Source of the DNA: Myrica gale
Taxonomy: Eukaryota > Streptophyta > Magnoliopsida > Fagales > Myricaceae
Direction: 5' to 3'
Length of the DNA: 64,000 nt
Assembly: GCA_963930655.1 (NCBI GenBank)
Contig: OZ005616.1
Span: 13,234,001-13,298,000, forward strand
The notes under the pieces: model-generated
What the model was told of the DNA's origin: nothing
The model's input: only the letters and a program-made list of their open reading frames with translations
The model's database searches: none
Shown here: piece after piece, positions 46,681-59,200 of the stretch
How positions within the stretch are numbered: the first letter of the stretch is position 1
Layout: every line of letters starts with the position of its first letter
Translations under genes and position numbers: made by a program

Positions 46681-49439
46681 GGCCACAATCAGCATCAGCT
46701 TGCCCCTAGCAATGACATTCTTTAGGCTTAATATATTCATCTTAGAAAATCTGTCAACATTTATATCTATATATAAGGATATTTTAGTTTAATTAATCTT
46801 TGTTATAACTCCTTATATATCCTAGATAGTAATTCGTCTTTTTAAAAAATATATATAAGAATTTATTCTAGAGGCTCAAAATTCAATAAGTACATGACCA
46901 CTGACTTTTATATATATAATACTCCGCAAAAACGAAGAAATTTTTGAACCATATATATATTATATATGGTTCAAAAACATCGTGGTACTTCTGTGTCGAT
47001 GGGTCTATTTGTCGTAGCTAGCTAGCTAGCTAGCTAGTACCGAAATAGACAACAATTAATGCTGATAATTATATACATTATTCATTTGGCTTCTTACAAG
47101 GAGTACTGTTCCATGAGTGCTAGCTTAGCATTTGCTTTAATCTAATTGGTCCCAAAACATAAATATGTATGTCGTATTAATTAATATTCATGTATCATAT
47201 AAAAGTAATTTTGTCTTTGTTTTCCTCCGAATGAATTTTCCATAATAATTGAAACTCTTCCCGAGAAACAAACATGACTGTTATATATGTATAGCCAGCT
47301 TCTTGCGGTCACAATAACCGCTTCTTTCGTTCTGGCCGGGGAATAATTAATACATATAGGAATCATGCTCTATATATGTCAGTGCATAATTGTCTTATTT
47401 TAAGACAATTTTTTGTTCGTATAGGTATCAGCTGGCAATTAGCATGAAAATGTGGTGGCAAATTAAAAATGGGGTTGAAGTCTATCTATTATATTTATCT
47501 TTCTACCGAACAATTCGGATAGAAAATTATAAAAGATTTTAATCTATGAACATGATACAGATTAAGACGAGATTCATATATATTAATTATGTCCCTTAAT
47601 TTATACAGGATCGAGGTTAAGTTATATATGAACTTGAAACCCTTTAATAGAGAGTGCAAGCACTTTGTCTGCATGGATCTCGATCCTAATTAACGTTAAT
47701 ATTATGTTTAAATCTATCTCCCGTTAAGAAATTTGTATTAATATCTCACACAAATTTGATATATTGTTCTCCACGGTGAATTATTTAAAAAAAGAGAGAG
47801 AATTATGTCCAAAAAGATATGATTCTGTACGTGTATTCAGTCGAACAAAAATTTAATTAAAGAGAGAAAAAAAATTGATGATTGCCAACTGCATAGAAAC
47901 AAAAAATAAATAAATAATCGACCAACTCTAGCATGGAAAACCAACTTTAGATGGTTGACTGGAGAACCAATAATTAAAAGTCGAGTAGCTAATTAAATCC
48001 ACAAAAGGAAATTAAAATAATTCCGACATAATGTTTCTTTTTTCAAATTATTTGCCGTATGAGTTATCTCGATCGGATCGTAGAAATCACAATATAGTAG
48101 CCAGCTTAGAGCAGCATACAACAAGATCGGATCATGAAGCTAAAGTTAGGTGAGGAAAGGTCAATAACTTGCCTCCCAAAACATTTGACTCCGCACTACG
48201 TCGTAGCTTGTTTATAAAGACTAGTGTCTCTAAAGTAGTTGAAAATTATTGGGGTCGGTGAGGTACAGACTCAGCCGTTTTGTGACACCCTCCCCGATAT
48301 TTGTCCTGTAAGTACGCAGTACATACCCAGATAAAATTCTGAATTCTATATATCGATTAATTTTATAATATGGCAGGCAGTACTGGATCGAATCAAAAGA
48401 AGAAGCTAAGAATGGTTAAGGCAATTACAATAATGGACCGAGAATTAATTTTTTTCGGCTTCATAATGCTAGAGAAAAAGAAATAGTCAAGTGGGATCCG
48501 CTGCTATATATATCTTTGTCATGCATGGTTGATTTGTAGACAAGTGGCAGCAGACCAGTACATCAGTGAAAGCGAAGGATGATCAAAACAATTGAAATTA
48601 GAGCATAGGTTCTTCAGTAGCCTCTAAACTAGAAAGGAAAAAAAAAACAAACGAAACGTGTTTGGATACACAGAAAAATCATGTACAGAATAATACCCAT
48701 CTAATGTATAAATAAAAAAATCTGAGAGAGGCTAGGAAGCAACCACGAAGGAACCTCCCCATTTGTTATCCAACGCTTTCTTTAATTTGCAGGCTCTGTT
48801 TCTTCAGGAAGAGAACAATGCAAGAATCCAAGGCATAAATTGCAGGTTGGTGAATATAGCTAGCGTGGAGTTATGGGCATTGCGCTCAATTTTTTTACCG
48901 CTTTGTTTCGTCGTTTTGAGCTATTTTCTTATCAGATGTGATCTCCCTCTTCGTCTGCCGATTTTGACCACTCCAGCTTTCTTGTTAATTTTTTCACTTA
49001 CGTAGGAGGAAGAAAAATTAGATGATTGAGCGAGAATATCCCTTCTGGAACTCTCGGAGGCATGGAACTTTCACGCTATATGTCTTACACGTATAAGTAT
49101 TATACTGTCCCTACTGGATCATGTACAGTGAAGAGAACATATAATTAAAAGATCAAAGAAGTGACTTTTTAGGAAACGTACTGTTTGTCAAATCATTAAT
49201 TTGACCCCTATTATAATTAATTAATTACTGCACCTATATATATCTATGTGAAAGAACTTTAGAATTTTCTTAATTAGTATTAAAAGAAAATAGTTTCATC
49301 TAATATATATGAAACACTCCAAATTACCACCTCTAAAAAATACTGCCAAATCACTTTGAGTTCCAAAAGCATTTGAAAACATAAATAAAAAAAAAATTTG
49401 TTTTGATCAAAATTATAAATTAGCAAAAACAAATTGCGT
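46681..49439. other. Gene-free spacer
   Basis: AT-rich spacer with a perfect hairpin at 46941-46977 and a TAGC run at about 47015-47037. The 80-codon frame at 48763-49005 has no recognisable domain. No element family was identified. Confidence 0.6.
46941..46977. repeat. Perfect 17-bp inverted repeat, 3-base loop
   Basis: The arm TTTTTGAACCATATATA (46941-46957) pairs fully with 46961-46977. It could be a collapsed MITE or a cruciform-prone site. Confidence 0.85.
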
Positions 49440-49917
49440 TTCACAGCCTGCCATTTAGGAGTTCTAGGGGCATGCATATATTGACAAACGCTGTTAACAA
49501 CACATGATAAATTGGGACGTGTAAAGGACAAGTACTGGAAGCTGCCAACGACACTGCGATAGAGAGCTGGGTCTTCAAAGGCAGTGCCAGCTCGAGCAGT
49601 AAGCGGATTGTTTTTGCCATAGGGGTATGAATCGGCTTGGCAGTAGTCATGTTGGTGTGACGAAGGAGATCTCCAATATACTTCTGCTGAGTGAGAAGCA
49701 GTCCAGTAGATAGGTGATGAACTTTGACACCAAGAAAATAATGCAACCGACCAAGATCTTTAAGGGGAAAGTCAGACCGTATAGTAGCAATGAGCTGATC
49801 AACAACTGAATCAAAGCCCGTAACCACTGTGTCATTGACAAAGACCAAGAAATAAAGCCGAAGAGAAGACCAAGTGAATGTAAACAACGAACTGTCCGAC
49901 TTGGAGGCAGTGAAACC

Positions 49918-50140
49918 GGGCGTGTTCGTTTTGAAATTTTTTTAAGGATTTTAAGTATGGTGTGAATATTTAGGTGATGTTTGAGCTTTATTGGTATGCG
50001 TGTAGAAGGTGTTGACTTCTATTAATGTTTGTAAAAAAGGTAATATTGAGTTGTATTAGAATGTGTGTATGAGTAATGTTAGAATTGCAAGTTTAGAAAG
50101 TTGGATTCAAATTCTTAAAATTTTCTCAAAACAAACATGC
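49918..50140. mobile_element. MITE inside the copia RT region
   Basis: The left end GGGCGTGTTCGTTTTGAAA and the complement of the right end (GCATGTTTGTTTTGAGAAAA) form inverted repeats of about 30 bases, 223 bp overall. It separates recognisable RT text on either side. Ends resemble hAT-type MITEs, but no target duplication was resolved. Confidence 0.7.
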
Positions 50141-53012
50141 TAGTGAGTTCCAGCAACTTGGAACTCAACTTAGAAAACCAGGTAAGAGGGGCCTGTTTGA
50201 GCCTATAGAGGGACTTGTTGAGCTTGCAGACAAAATGAGGATAATCTAGGTGAATAAAACCAGCCGGTTATGTAGACATCCTCTTTCAGATCTCCATGTA
50301 AGAACACATTTTGTACATCTAGTTGTCGAAGAGACCAACCAGATTGAACAGCCAAATAAATAACAAGCCGAACTGTAGAGGGCTTGATCACAGGCCTGAA
50401 TGTCTCCTCATAGTCAAGGCCCTGCTGTTAGTGAAAACCCTTCGCCACCAATCTTGCTTTCCTGCGTTCAACAGACCCATCAGAATGGTGCTTATTTTTA
50501 AACACCCATTTACAACCAAGAATATTTTGGGATTGGGAGGGGGAACAAGACTCCACGTGCGAGAAGCCTTCAAGGTTTGAAATTCAACATTCATAGCCAT
50601 GCTCCAGGCAGCGAATTTTAGAGCTTCAGAAACAGTAGTAGGCTCCAAGGGAACGGTGGTCGTAGTCACATGATCTCGTGGAGGAGGCTAGGGGTTCCAT
50701 CAGTTTGAATTTTTGGACAGTGGATGTGATTGTGAGATTGAGTGGTAACTATAGGAGCATGAAGAGGAGAAGAAGCAGGGAGAGAACCTGAGGTAGGCGA
50801 AGGGGAAGAAGGAGGAAGACCAGAAGAGGATGAAGACGCGTGGACAGGGAGAGTTGGAAAAGAAGAAGAAGAAAGATTTGCTGAAGCTGACACGTCAAGC
50901 CGGGAATGAGGAAGAGATAAATCTAAAGGGAGTAACGTGGCAGTTGGAGAGGAAGACACAAGAGTCGGTAAAAGGGGAGACTTATAAGGGAATTGAGTTT
51001 CATCAAACACCACATTCCGTGTTATATAGACACGGGAAGTGGGTTGATGCAAACACAAATACCTACGATGAAGTGGGTTGTAGCCAATAAACAGACGCGA
51101 CAAGGAAGGAATGTCTAATTTGTGAGAGTTATAAGACCGGAGGTGAGGGTAGCATGTAGTGACAAAAATACGGAGCAAAGTATAGTCTGGATGTTTGTGA
51201 AAAAGAAGAAAATAAGGAGAGACATGGCGTGTAACAGTGATGGGAAGTCGATTAATTAAAAACATTGCAGTGTGAAAATCATCAGCCCAAAAGAGATGAG
51301 GCATAGAGGTAGTGGCCATGAGCGCAAGACCAGTCTTGAAAATGTGTCGATGCTTGCGCTCAACTGTGCCTTGCTGTTGATGTGTGTGAGGACAACTCAA
51401 GCGATGAGTGATGCCCTGAGACACAAGGTAAGTATGTAAAGAGTGAAACTCACCCCCAATCCGTTTGAACCGAACAAATCCAAAGATTAAAGAAACATTC
51501 AACCGAATGTTGGAATTTATTAAATTGTGAGCAACGTCACATTTACAATGAATGGGAAACAACTAGGTATATAGACTAAAAACATCGTCAATGGAAAAAT
51601 AAAACTGAAAACCATCTTTAGAAAGCTGAAGAGGCCGAGTCACAGGTGATGAAGAACGGGAAAAAGGCAAGGTGTGGGATTTGGCCTGGCAACATGCAGA
51701 GCAGAGACTAGACGTAGTAGGGTGAGTTATGACGGGCAACTGAAAATGATGCAAAAATTGACGAACAACTTGGAGGGAAGGATGCCCCAAACGCTGATGC
51801 CATAGAGGAACTGAAGTACGTTCCCCAACATAAGCTTGAGAAGAGGAGGAGACTGAGCAATATCTGAGGAAGCGAAAGGGAAGACATAGAGGTCATTCTT
51901 GGTAGGACTGTGAAGGAAGAGCTTCCCGATGCCAAGGTCCTTAACATAGAAAAAATCAGCATGAAACTCAAAGAAAACAGAGTTATCACTACATAATTGA
52001 CGAACATATATTAGATTTTTAGTGAGAAGAGAGACATGTAAAAATTTTTTTGAAGAAGTAAAGTGCCAGAGGGAGTGGAAAGAGAAGAACCGCCGGTGTG
52101 ATGGATTGGAATGGCAGAACCATAACCCACACATACTTGTTCTTCACCAGTGTACACAATAGGATTTATGGACAAGTTGGAGAAGTCATGAGTCATGTGG
52201 TTAGATGCAGTAGAGTCCAGATACCAGTAGGAATCGGGACCAGGAGGGACAGACGAGTAATGTGCAGTAAAGGATTGAGGTGGAAGAGCCTGGAAGGCTT
52301 GATTAAATCGCTTGTAGCATTGGAATGTTGTGTGACCCGATTTAAAACAGACCTGACATGTGGGTCGTTCTCCAGAGAAGGGTGAAGGCTGAGATGGAAA
52401 ACCACGACCTCGTCCTCGACCATGATACCCACGGTTAAAACCGCGACCACGTCCATTTCGTCCCTGAGAAGAAGACTGCATAGTAGTCGTAATTGTTGTG
52501 ATTTCAAAAGGAGTTGGAGAGGTAGAAGATGCTTGCTGGAGAAGTCGAGCTTCATGAGTCAACAAATAACTAAATAACTCCTCAGAGGATGGTGGGTTGA
52601 AACGAGTAGTAACGGAGGTTACTAAGAATTCGTAGTCGGAACCAAGACCAGCCAAGAGATAAATGTTAAACTCTTCAGGGGCAAGCGGTCGACTGGCAGT
52701 AGCCATAGTGTCAGCCAATAAGTAGTTTGTCATAGTGTTAGCTCCCTTTTTCAGCGTAGCCAACTGAAAGTGTAATTGGCCTAGTCTAGACTGTGTGGTG
52801 GAAGCAAACAATTTTTGTCATGAGTTAACTTTACTGTAACTATGTGAGGAAGCGATATTATGGTGTTGAGTGAGGATTGAGAAGATGGCGGTAGAGTGTT
52901 CCCGGGAGAAGGAGAAGTATTAGAAACTTCCTCTTCTCCGGAGAGATTAGCCATGAGACGTGAGTCAGGCTAGCTCTAAAACCATAAAGAACTTTATAAC
53001 ATAATGATTTGA

Positions 53013-53267
53013 GAGTTAAATGCATGTCATGCCCCTGTGGTATGCGGTAATAGCAAATATGCCCCTGAGGTAAACAAAGTCATTTTCATACCTCTGAGGT
53101 AAAACATTCAGGAGCAAATATGTCCTTCCGTTATGTTTACCTCAGGGGTATGAAATGACATATTTGCTCCTGAATTTTTACCTCAGGGGTATGAAAATGA
53201 CTTTATTTACCTCAGGGGCATATTTGCTATTAGGTAACACCACAGGGGCATGACATGCATTTAACCC
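53013..53267. mobile_element. Mutator-type MITE (255 bp) with 9-bp target duplication
   Basis: Ends GAGTTAAATGCATGTCATGC and the complement GGGTTAAATGCATGTCATGC are inverted repeats that extend inward through nearly the whole element (CCCCTGTGGT, CCTGAGGTAAA). ATGATTTGA flanks it exactly (53004-53012; 53268-53276); 9 bp is the size known for Mutator-like elements. It lies inside the LTR of the copia fossil and is younger than it. Confidence 0.92.
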
Positions 53268-53491
53268 ATGATTTGAATACCCTTTCTCCTTATATCATTC
53301 ACGAATACATCGAGTATATATAGGCTGTAGAAGGCCGTTACATGAGAGAATCTGTTTCCTATAATCACAGTATAATGGACGCGTGTTTATCATTCTGTTA
53401 CATTCAAATCATCTGGAAGATTTGAGGCAGCTGGTGACAAGGATGGCTGACTGGAAAGAGCTACTGAGCTGGAGCTTGCTGTGTGCTAACA

Positions 53492-55606
53492 CTACCGATT
53501 GTTTCCGACATCATAAAAAGCGTAAGAATTACAATAATTATCATATACAATGAATTGAATAGAATAAATATCGGATTAAAAGTACCGTAATTTTTCTAAT
53601 TCAGGAAAGATCAAGAGAAAAAAAAGAGTAGAGTTTTTTCAAAGATAGTTTTTTGTTTGGTACTTTTTGTCTCTCCATGAGTGGAGTAAATAATTTACAA
53701 GGCCATAGGTCAATTCCCATCATGGCCGAGAACATCTTCATGTCTGACCAAACGTCCCTTCCTTTTCAAGTAAACTGGAGACACGTTCTTGAACATGCAC
53801 TCATGTCTGATCATGTATCGCCTAATTAGATATCCATCAAATTAAGGAGCATTTCACAGCTAGCTTTCTGGTCATAGCTAGATGTGGATTCTTATAATTC
53901 CAAGCTTTTATATTGAAATTAATGGCCGTCTGGAGGCCGCGACTAACGTACGTGGTAATGAAGTGAATAGCTATACTCCACAATCAATCTATACCAGCTC
54001 CCTCCCATATATATAGTCTAAGAACGGGACAACTACCAAACTCACAGCTTTTATTATATATATAGTAAGAGGTGGATAACCCCACCTTTAGAAACGAAAT
54101 ATATACACGGGACCCAAATTAAGCAGCAAACATCAATTTAAAATCCAGATGTCAAATATCTGTTTGTACTCCGAAAAGGTCAATTTTCTTGTAACACGTT
54201 TTCATGATTATTGAACTGTCTTAATTAAAATATTAACTAATTACAAGTACACATGACGAGTAATTTAGAAGCATACTCATCAAACCTGCAATTGCCATGA
54301 AAATCGTTGAGCTGATGGCGAAAGCAGCTCTACGAATGGAGATTAATGACACGAGTTACGTGTTTGAAGTTTAGGGATATATATGCGGGGAATTATGAGG
54401 ATGAACTACGTACCTATATATCCTCCATGTCCGCAATTACCAAAGCTCATACCAGATTGACATGGACTCGGCCTAACAAATCTCCTCCATTAAGTACTCA
54501 CTGAAATGGGTAGGCCTTCAAACGAAAAAGGATGGGTTGTGGATTCCAGTCAATCCCCTCCTTATATAAGTCATGCTTTAATCGTCAACATCGGAGATAT
54601 TTTGGAGTCAAAATCATGCATATGCATGGACTTGGACTACCCTAAAGTCTATCTTTATGTGCTCAAAAGCATGACGACTAAAAGGGAAATACATACTGGA
54701 AAGCACGATGGCGCGATATGGATCTTCTGTTTTAATTTCTTCCATTGCATTTACTTTATGTAACGAAACATATATAAGCTTGAGTGCTTGTGGAAGTAAT
54801 AGGACCGGGGTTCGCTAAAAACTGTACGTGTTTAGGAAGACAATTTTTATGACAGGTGTGGTTTTGGAATTTTGCGAAAGTCCTCCTTGGATTTTGATTA
54901 TATTAATTTTGTTTTTTCAGAGCCAGAAAATATATATTTTTTGGAGATATTTTTGTATTTAATTCGGAATGATATAAGGTCCTGATCCAGATCAAGACAC
55001 AAATCAGTTGTTCGTAATTACATTAATTAAGTAATTATAACCAACACACCACAAAGGCATCATGATAATCATGAGTTAATTTCATTTTAGAATAGGGTGA
55101 AGTTGAAAGGGATCCAAAGGCCGAGCACAAATATATATATTTTAGCCTTGTAAGCGCTATATATAAAAGATTAAGTACATTGTGACGACGTCGTTCATGC
55201 TGGTTATGAAGCATTAATAGAATTAATAATTACCTATGAAACTGATAATTCGTCACAAAAGAAAACCTACATGATTAACAGCCTTATCGTAAAAATACTG
55301 ACATGACGTGTCACCACACGATGATGTTACATAGAAATTTTGCCAAAGCCTATTAATTAAACACCGGCTGCCGACTACTTCTTTGCGATGAGCTTTGAAG
55401 GGGAAAAGGAAAAAAAAACGCGGTTAACCAACTTAATTTTTATAAATTTAATTTTAATTAAAAAGAAATTTAAATAGTTAGTTTATAATAGATATGCAGC
55501 TTTTGTTGATGGAGTTAGTTGTAATAGATTAATTTTGTGTGTCACTCTTGACTCCGACGACAGAGCTAGAGAGCTGGATAACCAAATGTGATAAAAAAGA
55601 GTGTTG
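53492..55606. other. Gene-free spacer upstream of the cyclase gene
   Basis: AT-rich, with no convincing coding frame. The 85-codon frame at 54506-54763 shows no known motif. Upstream promoter elements of the cyclase presumably lie in its right part but cannot be assigned by eye. Confidence 0.55.
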
Positions 55607-55621
55607 TGTAGTACCGGACAT

Positions 55622-55636
55622 TTTTTTTTTCTAATA
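55622..55636 (-). mobile_element. 15-bp micro-insertion with 15-bp target duplication in the cyclase promoter
   Basis: TTTTTTTTTCTAATA is flanked by two perfect copies of TGTAGTACCGGACAT (55607-55621 and 55637-55651). The second copy ends 13 bases before the TATA box, so the insertion pushed upstream promoter sequence about 30 bp away from the core. Confidence 0.72.
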
Positions 55637-55664
55637 TGTAGTACCGGACATGTAGCGCCTTTAT

Positions 55665-55674
55665 CTATATAAAG
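55665..55674 (+). promoter_or_regulatory. TATA box of the beta-amyrin synthase gene
   Basis: CTATATAAAG about 630 bp before the ATG. Transcription probably begins near 55695-55705 (AGAGCACTAAACTACT). The distance fits a 5' UTR with an intron. Confidence 0.65.
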
Positions 55675-55918
55675 AGGCGTTGAGCTATTCAGAGCACTAA
55701 ACTACTACTACTGCTCTCCAAGTTCTAAGGCCTGCACAAGCTAGCTCTCTTATCTTTTCCCTTTCTTTGACCCCCGGCCTGATCAGTCTTTCTTTTGCGC
55801 TTCTTCCCACCCAACTCTGAATCGGTGGGGATGTTCTTGGCACACGCAACCAATATCTGATCAAGTTTTCTGCAACTTTTTTCATTGGAAAGTGCACTGC
55901 CGCAGCGAAATCTCGTAG

Positions 55919-56201
55919 GTAGGTCCCTATTTTTCGCTCTCTCTCTGTCTCTAGAAAATATATATCCTATGGCGCTTGTAGTGATCTGGGTTCATGGTGA
56001 CATAAAAGACTGCTCTTGCATGAACCATCTGACGTTCAATTCAATATCTCTAGTCCCTATATTTATGTCTCAAAATAAAGATTTTTGGCGAAAGAGTAGT
56101 GATTTTTTGCACAACTCTATAGTATTACTTGACGTCTCCATTTTTGGTCGCCTTGAATGGTGGTTAAGACCACGTATCTGATATATTATCAATGATTGCA
56201 G
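55919..56201 (+). other. Probable 5' UTR intron of the cyclase gene
   Basis: Donor TCGTAG/GTAGGT near 55919 (or 55915) and acceptor GATTGCAG at 56201, with a pyrimidine-rich CTCTCTCTCTGTCTC stretch after the donor. Removing it brings the leader to about 310 bases and drops several upstream ATGs. Inferred from splice signals only. Confidence 0.45.
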
Positions 56202-56298
56202 TAGCTAGCTGCGAGCAACTGAAAGGACAACAGAGAAGTGTATTCAATACCATCGTCGCTGGTAGCACCGCCCTGTGATTGAAACAAACTCAGGAAGA

Positions 56299-59200
56299 AT
56301 GTGGAGGCTCAAGGTCGCTGATGGTGGCAATGACCCTTACATCTACAGCACAAACAACTTTGTCGGAAGGCAGATATGGGAGTTTGACCCAGAGGCTGGT
56401 ACCCCAGAAGAGCGTGCTGAGGTTGAAGAGGCTCGTCAAAACTTCTACAAGAACCGTTATGAGGTCAAGCCTAGCGGCGATCTCCTCTGGCGGATGCAGG
56501 TCCCTCATCTTTCTCTCTCTCTATCTATGCTTAACTTACGCCTTCATTTCCTTCCCTGGCCTCTACACTTAAAAGTAGTTGTTTCCTGCCATGGTCACTT
56601 AACGCGTCTCGTATTGGATATCTACCGTGGTTTCCGTCATAATAATCACGTATAGCTTTACTCTCTTGTCTCCTTGATTTCCCCACTTAACATGAAGGCA
56701 GAAAGGGTGGTGGTAGGTAAAGGTTTGGAAGTCTCTGCGGGATCTGAAAATCCTAAGTTTTACCCTCCATACCTCTCGGTTCCTATGTAGAAAGAAAGTG
56801 CTATATTTTCCCCAGTTATTTTTTTTCAGGCAAGAAAGTGCTTAATTTTTTATGGGAACGCTGATCTTTGACCAACCCATTAAAGATTACGACACTCTTA
56901 TATTCATTTATTGCCTCTCTCCCACTAGGAGCTCGCTCTTCTAATATTTGTTTTTCTAGGAAACTGGAGAAAAAATAGAGTGGTCTCGGAGTTCTTATTT
57001 TATGGGCGTAGCAGATTCTCTTTTTTTGTTTTATTTTCTCAGTTTCTAATTACTGGTTCCAGTGATTCAAAATCCATAACAACAATTAGTGGACAGATTC
57101 TTAGAGTTAAACCGACGACTGTTTGTCTTTAACCTCGTATTTCTGTGGACAATTTATATGTTTTATGAAGTTTTTATCCTTTAGGAAAGTGTCACATAGA
57201 ACTGAAAAACAGATAAATTGTATTTTTCTTCAATGTGGTCGATGTCTTTGTCACTGTGCATGGACAGTCAGTTTTACCTCTGTAGAATTCCTCCTTCCAC
57301 GTGACGAGAATATAAAACCCTGAAGGATGACCTGGTCAGATCTGGCAGGCCCGGATCTACGGGCCGTCTTTTATCAGGGTGGAGACACGCCCCGCCTCAT
57401 TCTTTCACGTCGTCCGGTCAATTTAGTACACCTGGAATTTAGTGGGTTGTTTGACCGGTGCATTCACTCTTCTCCATTGGAGGATTCATTTCATTTGTGC
57501 TCATTTCTTATATAATTTTTTTTTCATTTTCCTCGAGTTAATTAATACTTGTATCACTTTTTCTTTTTTCCTTCTTTCTTTTTTTCCCCACTGGAAATAT
57601 TCTTTAATCTGTTAAAGTACAAAGAAATTACTGCCTAGAAAAAAGAGAAAGAAATTACGGAAGGAATAAAAAATCTTGTGATTTTCTAATTCGGATAAGG
57701 AAAAATTCCATTGTTCATAATTATGGGAAAATATTTAATTTAATTTTTTTTTAAAATTGCTCTAATAAAGGAAACAAAATTATAAAGTAAAATTTAGGAG
57801 CCAACTTGGGAGGTGGATTTAGGACCAGAGATAGGGGTACTGGTGATCAATACTGAAAGACAAATACTATGTGATTTGTGTGCTCGTTGGAGCAATTTTC
57901 AGAGAAAACACCCAGAAAGCGTGGCTTGAGTGACTCTGACATTGGTGGTTTATGGCATGTGATAATTGATATAAACAAGATGAAACGTGACTTTGACCGG
58001 TGTGATGGATGGTGGCGTGAGGAGTGGGAAGTGAGATAACCTCGCACAAGTTCATCTTATGAAGTAGCGTAGTCTTTTCTTTTGGGTTTTTCTCTTTAGC
58101 GTTTGTAATCTTTTTTTTTTTGTTAATCAAGACAACTTTTATAGATACTATATAGACGTAATCAGGAAGCGTTTTCAGATTAATATGAGTGTTATTGGAG
58201 ATTTCTAATGCTTCGGAAGTTATGACACTGATATACTCTGTTTTCTTTTGTCAAAACGATTGCAGTTTCTAAGAGAGAAAAACTTCAAACAAACAATTCC
58301 CCCAGTGAAGGTTGAGGATGGAGAAGAAATCACGTATGACAAGGCCACAATCGCATTGAGGAGGGCTGTCCATTTCTACTCTGCCATGCAGGCCAGTGAT
58401 GGCCATTGGCCTGCTGAAAATGCCGGGCCATTGTTTTTCCTTCCGCCCTTGGTGAGACTCGTCACTTTCATCATTTTTCTCCTGGTTGGGATCGTCGGTT
58501 AACTCTTATTTGCAAATTTATATAAAAAAAACATACATCAGTAGAAATTTTCACAAAATATCAGCAAATTAAACAGCTTCTGCGAACAACATTTAGTGAT
58601 TTTAATGGATTCCAATTAGTCTAGAATACATCACTGGAACATCTTCTATGATTTTCTCCTGTGAGCAATGCAATTGGATAAATGACATGCATGCTTTTGA
58701 CTTCATGTGATTTTCAGCTGGCTGTAATTGCTAATGTCTTCCGTTTCTAAACCCCACATTGCAGGTAATGAGTATGTACATTACAGGACATCTCAATACC
58801 GTTTTCCCTGCAGAGTCTCAAAAAGAAATTCTTCGATACATATACTATCATCAGGTACATATTGTTGAAAGCTTTACATGTTAATTCTGAAAGTAAGATT
58901 ATCCTTTCTTACTTCCGTCTTTCTTTCGTAAGTCTAAAGTTTGAAATATAAACAAGTATGCTGCAAAACTTTTTCAATTGTAGAATGAAGATGGTGGTTG
59001 GGGATTACACATAGAAGGTCACAGCATCATGTTTTGCACAGCTCTTAGCTACATCTGTATGCGTCTACTCGGGGAAGGACCTGACGGCGGTCAGGATAAT
59101 GCTTGTGCAAGAGCACGAAAGTGGATCCTTGATCATGGTAGTGTGACACACATGCCTTCTTGGGGAAAGACCTGGCTTTCGGTATGATGTGGCTTGTAGA

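Larger units (their letters stand above)
49440..53491 (-). mobile_element. Ty1/copia retrotransposon, broken fossil
   Basis: Parts in order on the minus strand: LTR (about 52985-53491, holding a MITE), primer site TGGTTTTAGAGC (52973-52984), gag with CCHC knuckle CQVCFKSGHTTFQC (about 52340), protease region (about 52200), integrase (about 51790-50900; HRLSCPHTHQQQGTVERKH), and reverse transcriptase (about 50670-49440; [22 protein letters not shown]). RNase H and the second LTR are missing. It has many breaks and is old. Another MITE sits inside RT at 49918-50140. Confidence 0.9.

Noticed and set aside
48763-49005. 80-codon hydrophobic frame in spacer
   Set aside because: No recognised family, no supporting splice or promoter signal, and the composition fits AT-rich chance coding.
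56792-56842. 29-base insert between AAGAAAGTGCT repeats
   Set aside because: The T run is internal and the insert lacks the tail structure of the other micro-insertions. Kept only as a note on the intron.
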